64,000 bases of DNA from Circinella umbellata (lineage: Eukaryota; Mucoromycota; Mucoromycetes; Mucorales; Lichtheimiaceae): contig JAIWNF010000067.1 in NCBI GenBank assembly GCA_025093555.1, positions 1 through 64,000 on the forward strand. Direction: 5' to 3'. Position 1 is the first letter of the stretch; each line of letters opens with the position of its first letter. The translations under genes were made by a program, and so were the position numbers. The notes below the pieces were generated by a model that was given only the letters and a program-made list of their open reading frames with translations, made no database searches and had not been told where the DNA came from. This document shows, one piece after another, positions 57,953-64,000 of this stretch.

Positions 57953-60900
57953 ATGGTTGGAAAAAAGAGAAAAGCATCCGAGAAATCAACAGAAGAGAAT
58001 GTTACCAAGCAGTCTGGTTTAACTGCAGTTGCCAATGGTGGCAAACAAGACGAAACAAGTTTCCCTCGTGGTGGTGCAAGTGTGTTGACCCCACTTGAGC
58101 ATAAAGAAATTTCAATAAAAGCAGCTAAAGATTTGTTCTCGGTAAGAACTTCTTTTATTCTCATTAGTAGAAATAAATGAAGACTAGTAGATTGTTATGA
58201 TGAGTATATGATTAACATAATTTCTATGAATTATGCAACACAAAAATTTACAGGGCAAAGGTGGTGAGGAACCTGCAAAAAAACGAGTGAAATCTGACAA
58301 AAAGTCTTCTTCCAAAAAAAAAAGTAAGAAAACTGAAGGGGAATCAGCTGTTCAATCAGAAAGTTCGGCATCGCAAGTGATTCACGATTTAACATTCAAG
58401 GTAAAAACTTATATAATGAGATATTCATGAAGAACAACAATCAACAACAATACTAATCTCGCTCGTGTATTTATGGATAAAATAGCAATTGACCCCAGAT
58501 ACGTTATTACTTGGATGTATTTCACAAATTAACGAGTTGGAACTTGTCGTTTCACTTCCATATCAATTACATGGTGTTGTTCCTATTACCGAGATTTCAG
58601 ATCCAGTGACAGCAGCTGTTGAGCGTGTCGCAAATCAACAAGAAGATGAAGATGATGACGAAAATGATGAAGAAGAACAACGTGGTCTTCCTGATCTTAA
58701 AAAGCTTTTCCGTGTTGGACAATATGTACCATGTCGTATTACATCTGTAAAGACTCGTGCGGAAACAAAAAAGAAAAATGCAATTGAACTTACATTACGT
58801 CCTGAGGCTGTGAATCGTAATGTACCCAAGGTCGATGTGGCTCCTGGTGTTGTAAGTATTCTATTCCTTTTTTTGTTTTGGATGAATGTAAACGATGAGA
58901 AAAAATCCGTTTTGCAGCATAATCTAATGATTGAAACAATAATAATAATGATAGGCATTGTCTGCATATGTACAAAGTGCTGAAGATCACGGTTACGTTC
59001 TCTCCTTTGGAATTAAAGACTTGACAGCTTTCTGTAAGAATGCCGATGCAGAGAAATATATCAAGGAATATAACAACGGTGACCCGCTTGTTGCTGGTCA
59101 AATCGTACAATGTGTTCCTTTAGAAGAGGCTGAAAAGAAAAGAACTGTCAAGGTAACATTGGATCATGACAAGGTAGCCAACGGTGTTGTCAATGAACCC
59201 TCTGCCAACGTTGACGCTGTTATTCCTGGATTGCTTGTCAAGGGTACTGTCCAATCAGTCCAAGAAAATGGTTTGAGTGTCAAATTTATGGGATTGTACG
59301 ACGCAACCATCGATACCGTTCATTTGCCTCAAGCAAGCTCTAACTATAAAGTGGGTGAAAATATTCAGTTCCGTACTTTATTCTGCATTTTTGATACCGA
59401 ACCTAAACGTATTGCAGGTACTATGTTATCCCATCTTGTTAAACTCAGCGCTCCCCAAAATTTCACTGAAAGCTTGAGTACATACGGTACTCAATTGGAC
59501 GAAGTTACTGTTACCCGTGTTGCTGGTAAAAAAGGTGTATTCGTTTCGATTGGAAATTTGGATGATGTTCGTGGATTTGTACATATTAGTAATCTAAGTG
59601 ATGGTCGTATCGATAAGCTTACTAAGAATGACGAAACATTCGGTGTTGGGTCGACTCATCGTGCACGTGTATTGGGTTATAGCACATTAGACGCGATGGT
59701 ATTGTTGACAACCAAGGAAAGCACGTTGAACGACGAGTATATGCGTATTAATGACGTACCTGTTGGCGGAGATGTGGAAGGAACTGTTGTTCATGTTGGT
59801 GATGCTGGTGTGTTCGTTCGTCTTTCTTCCACTATTCAAGCTCTTGTTCCTACTTTACATATGTCTGATGTCAAATTAACTCACCCCGAAATCAAGTTTA
59901 AGAAAGATAGCAAAGTCCGTGCTCGTGTGCTTTCTGTGGATGTCGGTAAGCGTCGCGTGTATTTGACTTTGAAGCGCAGTCTTTTGGAAACCAACTTGCC
60001 TATAATCAAGGATTGGGAGTCACTTGAAGAAGGTTTAGTGAGTCATGGTACCATTGTGAATATTCGTAGCAATGGGGCTGTTGTTCGTTTTTACAATAAT
60101 ATTTCCGGTTTCGTACCTGCCAGCCACATGACCGAAACTAAGGTTTCCAATCTTGCTTCTGTGTTCCGTCTTGGTCAAACTGTTAAGGCAACTGTAATGA
60201 AATTAGACAAAGCCGATAAATTAATGCTACTATCACTTATCAAGGCTGTTCAAGCTAAACGTGAAGAAAAGAAGGCCAAGAAGCAAGAAAAGGAAGCCAA
60301 ATATGCTGTTGGACAAACTATTTCAGCTACCATCAAGGAAATCAAGCCTACGCAACTCAACATTGTGCTTGAAAATGGTCGTGAAGGACGTGTTCATATC
60401 AATGAAGCATTTACATCTATTGATCAAATCAAGAACCGTCGTAAACCTTTATCTGGTAACTTTAAGAAGGGTGAATCCATTCAAGTCAAAATTGTCGGCT
60501 CGCGTGATTCCAAGACTCGCAAATTCTTACCTATTTCTCGTACTGGTGAAGTCAAGAGCATTACTGAATGCTCATTGGACATGGATAATGACAAGGTTGT
60601 TTTGGAACAAAAGGATTTCAAGATTGGAGATCAAGTTCTTGGTTTTGTCAAGTCTGTTGAGAAACGTCGTATTCAATTGACTTTGGGTATGAATACTATG
60701 GGTCAAATCCGTAATCAATTAGTTTCCAGCAAATTGGACTATTGTCAAAACCACAAATTCATTGTCGGTGAAGCTGTTCCTGTCGAGGTGCTTTCCAAGG
60801 ATGAAGAGCATCATGTTATTGAACTTGTTGCACAAGATGAAAATATTCCCCGCATTCATTCCATTGATTCTGTTGAAGAAGGTATGAGCGGTATCGGTTT

Positions 60901-62738
60901 GGTTACCAAAGTGATGCAATCTTATGGTTTGGTTGTTCAACTTTGCTCTGGTGTCAATGGCCGTGTCCATCGTATTGATTTACTAGACAAGTATATTGAA
61001 AACCCAACCGAATCATTCAAGGAAGGTATGTTGGTTCGATATGCTGTTGCTGGTGTAGACAAGGAAAAAAAGCGCATTGAATTGTCATTACGTAAATGTC
61101 GTGTTGAACCTGAATCTGTCTCAGAAGAAGACCCTAAGGAAATCAACTCGGTAGCAGATATAGAGGCTGGTCAAGTCTTACCAGGCTATGTTGATAATAT
61201 TGCAAACAGCGGTGTATTTATCAGTTTGGGTCGTAAAGTTAATGCTCGTATCAAAATTGCTCATATTTCTGACGACTTCGTCAAGGAATGGCAAAAGGTG
61301 TACAAGGTTGGTCAGCTAGTCAAGTGTAAGATTCTTCATGTGGATATGGAAAACAAGCAAGTTGAAGCTACTTTGAAGAAGAGTCTTGTTGAAGGCATTC
61401 CTGCACCCAAGAAGAAGAGAGCTCAAGTTGAAGATGACAGCGATGAAGAAATGGAAGATGCTTCTTCATCTGATGACGAAGAAGAATCTGATAATGACGA
61501 CGAAGAAGAAGATAAGGAGGAAGAAGAAGGTGAAGGAGAAGATTCAGATGATGAAATGTTGGATGTCAAGGACATTGATGAAGATATGGTGGAGTCAGCC
61601 CAAAAAGATGGTTCAGATGATGATTCAGATGAATCTGATAATGATGACGACGATGATGATCAGCAAGTGGATGCATTAAAACTTAATGGTGGTTTTGACT
61701 GGACTGGCCAAATCCCTGATGATACCAACGAAGATGACGACGATGATGATTCATCTGATGAAGAATCAGATGAAGAAGATAAAAAGAAAAAGAACAAGGG
61801 AAAAAAGGAACAAGTCGAAGATAAAACAGCGGAATTATCCACCAATGCACCTCAAAGTGCTGCTGACTACGAGCGATTACTGGTAGGTTCTCCCGATTCC
61901 TCCTACATGTGGATTAACTATATGGCACATCAATTGCAATTATCCGAAATTGAAAAAGCACGAGAAATTGGTGAACGAGCTTTGAGCACGATCAACTTCC
62001 GTGAAGAGCAAGAAAAGTTGAACGTTTGGGTTGCTATGCTTAATTTAGAAAACAGCTATGGTAATGATGAAACCTTGGAAGCTATCTTTAAGCGTGCTTG
62101 TGTTTACTGTGAAGCCGAAAAGGTGTATCTTCAGCTTGCCAACATTTATGAACGAAGCAACAAGATTGACAAGGCTGAAGCATTATGGCAAGATATTACC
62201 AAACAATTCTCACAAAATCCCAAGGTGTGGACTCAATTTGGTTTGTTTTACCTCAAACAAGATAATGTTGAAGGTGCACGTAATTTATTGCAACGTAGTT
62301 TGAAGATGTTGCCTAAATTTGCTCATATTGAAACCATTAGTAAGTTTGCACAACTTGAATTCAAATATGGTGAGCCAGAACGAGGACGAACGATTTTTGA
62401 AGGATTGTTGAGCAATCATCCAAAACGTATTGATCTTTGGAGTGTCTTTTTGGATATGGAAATTAAGGCTGGTGATCAAGAAACTATTAGGTAAATAAGA
62501 TAGAATTAGTAGCTTGTTGCTGGTGAATTATTGGTATTATTATATAAATGGGATACTAAACGATAATTACCGTGATCAATATAGACGTCTATTCGAACGT
62601 GTTACTGCCATGAAGATCTCTTCCAAGAAGATGAAGTTCTTTTTCAAAAAGTGGTTACAATATGAAAATGAACATGGCACAGAAGAAGATGCTGATCTTG
62701 TCAAAGAAAAGGCTTTGGAATACGTTAATAGTGCATAA
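57953..62738 (+). CDS. RRP5: rRNA biogenesis factor RRP5 (PDCD11 homologue)
   Basis: Five exons (57953-58141, 58254-58400, 58486-58851, 58955-62490, 62585-62738) give 1,463 residues with every join in frame. The first 120 residues are Lys/Ser-rich and nuclear in character (MVGKKRKASEKS). About ten to twelve S1 RNA-binding repeats follow (for example GGDVEGTVVHVGDAGVFVRL and GQVLPGYVDNIANSGVFISL). A highly acidic linker (SDEEMEDASSSDDEEESD onward) precedes the C-terminal HAT/TPR repeats (SSYMWINYMAHQLQL; VYLQLANIYERSNKIDKAEA; KVWTQFGLFYLKQ). RRP5 acts in the nucleolus in early pre-rRNA cleavage for both 40S and 60S subunits. It is slightly shorter than the yeast and human proteins, but the domain order is complete. 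Confidence 0.96.
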
Positions 62739-63025
62739 TTCATAATAATTTTTATTTTATCCATCATCTTAAATCACACATTTATTCATTCCTGTACACC
62801 AAAACAATCCATTTTTTACATATATAACTCATTTATACACACACAACCCACCAGCACACCGTACAAAAAAAAATAACTCGTATTTTTGTATTATTTTCTC
62901 TCTTGTTTTTCTTTCTTTTTTATTACAATAATTTTATTAAACACGCAGATGCATTTATAAAAAATCAAAAGTCTTCTTTCTTTCTTTTTTTTTCATTTTT
63001 TCAGATCAGTTTTTTTAGAAACGAA

Positions 63026-63968
63026 ATGGAATCACCAAGCGCACATAATCATGTACCCAGATATGCCCCCAATTACTATTCAAGTAAACTTTTTTTTCAC
63101 TACTCTTGATTTCCTGAATTAAAATGATTATTTTGTGAAACTAACCGAACATTTTCATTCTTTATAAGCAATTAATCTAGATGAGGTAAATATAAGACTG
63201 ATCACTATAACAACGATGACAAATGAGCCGCAGCAACGATATTAAATCTAGTTATAACAATATATACGTAGGAAGTTCGTTTATTCAACAATAACAAGGA
63301 TCGTGACAAATATGATAATATGGCAGACTTATTTGCCATTATTGTTCTTATGGAACATCTTGAAAAAGCATTTATACGTGACTCAATTACAGCAGAAGAG
63401 CAAGTATTCTCTCTATTTTCCTTTTCAGCATACTTACGCACGCAACAAGATAAACGGAGTAGCTATTGGCGTGTGGGAGTAAAATAAAAAGAGAAGAATC
63501 CACTGATACAGCAATGATGGATGATGGTCAATGGAAAAAGAAACGACCTTTTCTTTTCATCCTACAATTGGGTTGAATATGTGTTTATTAACTTTGATAA
63601 TTGATTTTATAGATATACACCTCAATGTGTTAGCTTGATTGCGAAGTACAAAACAACAATGACATTCTTATCAGAAAGTGTGACCAATCTTGAAACTTTC
63701 ATGAATGATTATAAGGTTTATATACATATAATAATAATTCTCTTTGAGGAGAAAAAAGGTATAGCCCCGACTGCAATGCTAATAATGGGGGGCGTATATC
63801 GTGTGTATCATTATTTTTACGGGGGGAACTCTATTTTTTCTATAGCTAACGTGCCCAGCTGCTGTTAATCGGTTCAAAATTGGAGTACCAGCCACTTATG
63901 AACATGCTGTTAATGATAATAAACAAGATGTTGGTAAATCTGCCAAATATATTGCAGAAACAGTACTG
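63026..63968 (+). CDS. VPS28: ESCRT-I subunit VPS28, 5' part
   Basis: Exons 63026-63083, a 17-nt micro-exon 63169-63185, 63272-63403, 63613-63715 and 63846-63968 encode the N-terminal core: EVRLFNNNKDRDKYDNMADL, then LEKAFIRDSITAEE, YTPQCVSLIAKYKTTM, LTCPAAVNRFKIGVPATYEH and a following helix. These are standard VPS28 landmarks; the protein holds ESCRT-I together and links it to ESCRT-II in endosomal sorting of ubiquitylated cargo. The gene continues past the window end through a GTAAGG donor at 63969. The 63403/63613 join is one base out of frame as written; one A fewer before the donor would restore it, so that border may be misread or the base superfluous. Confidence 0.9.
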
Positions 63969-64000
63969 GTAAGGTACCATATTATACAGTACCTTATGAT

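Noticed and set aside
60261..62303. Lys/Met-rich and other frames overlapping RRP5
   Set aside because: Alternate-frame shadows of the conserved RRP5 exon.

Overview
The window reads as nuclear DNA of an early-diverging filamentous fungus, most likely Mucoromycota (Mucorales-like). It is strongly AT-rich. Host genes are split by many short GT-AG introns, some with micro-exons of 10-18 nt. The mobile elements (chromovirus, Crypton, Plavaka/KDZ-like transposase, IS607-like serine recombinase, small TIR elements) are of the kind I associate with mucoralean genomes. Everything rests on reading the sequence; no database search was run, and the organism call is inference.

Bases 1-23,200 are a repeat and transposon region. 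A degenerate short tandem repeat (1-1831) holds a small inverted-repeat element. From 3,869 to 18,098 there appears to be one large DNA transposon, bounded by related inverted repeat arrays. It carries a decayed Plavaka/KDZ-like transposase (+) and a divergently transcribed low-complexity gene (-). Nested in it are a solo LTR (420 bp, 5-bp target duplication) and a full-length 7,452-bp Ty3/gypsy chromovirus (185-bp LTRs, GTTTT target duplication). The chromovirus carries gag and pol on the minus strand, plus a long intact zinc-finger ORF on the opposite strand between pol and the 3' LTR. Downstream lie a Crypton tyrosine-recombinase gene with a decayed GCR1-like tail, transposon-derived fragments split by a second LTR, and pogo-like inverted-repeat elements (23,300-24,255).

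Bases 24,500-50,100 are the host gene region: an unrecognised 285-aa protein (+), a CCC1/VIT1-family vacuolar metal transporter (-), a leucine-rich-repeat protein with a possible N-myristoylation signal (-), a long apparently empty interval (29.5-35.8 kb), an M1 aminopeptidase (+), a kinesin-13 (+), the DNA-repair nuclease FAN1 (+) and a WRKY/GCM1-type zinc-finger transcription factor (+).

Bases 50,100-57,900 are gene-poor and hold a small unknown ORF, a Ras pseudogene fragment and an IS607-like serine recombinase gene. The window ends with the ribosome-biogenesis factor RRP5 (57,953-62,738, +) and the 5' part of the ESCRT-I subunit VPS28 (+), which runs off the end.

The host genes are ordinary housekeeping, repair and trafficking functions with no operon-like logic. 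The most unusual material is in the mobile elements: the antisense zinc-finger ORF of the chromovirus, and the two-gene inverted-repeat element it sits in.
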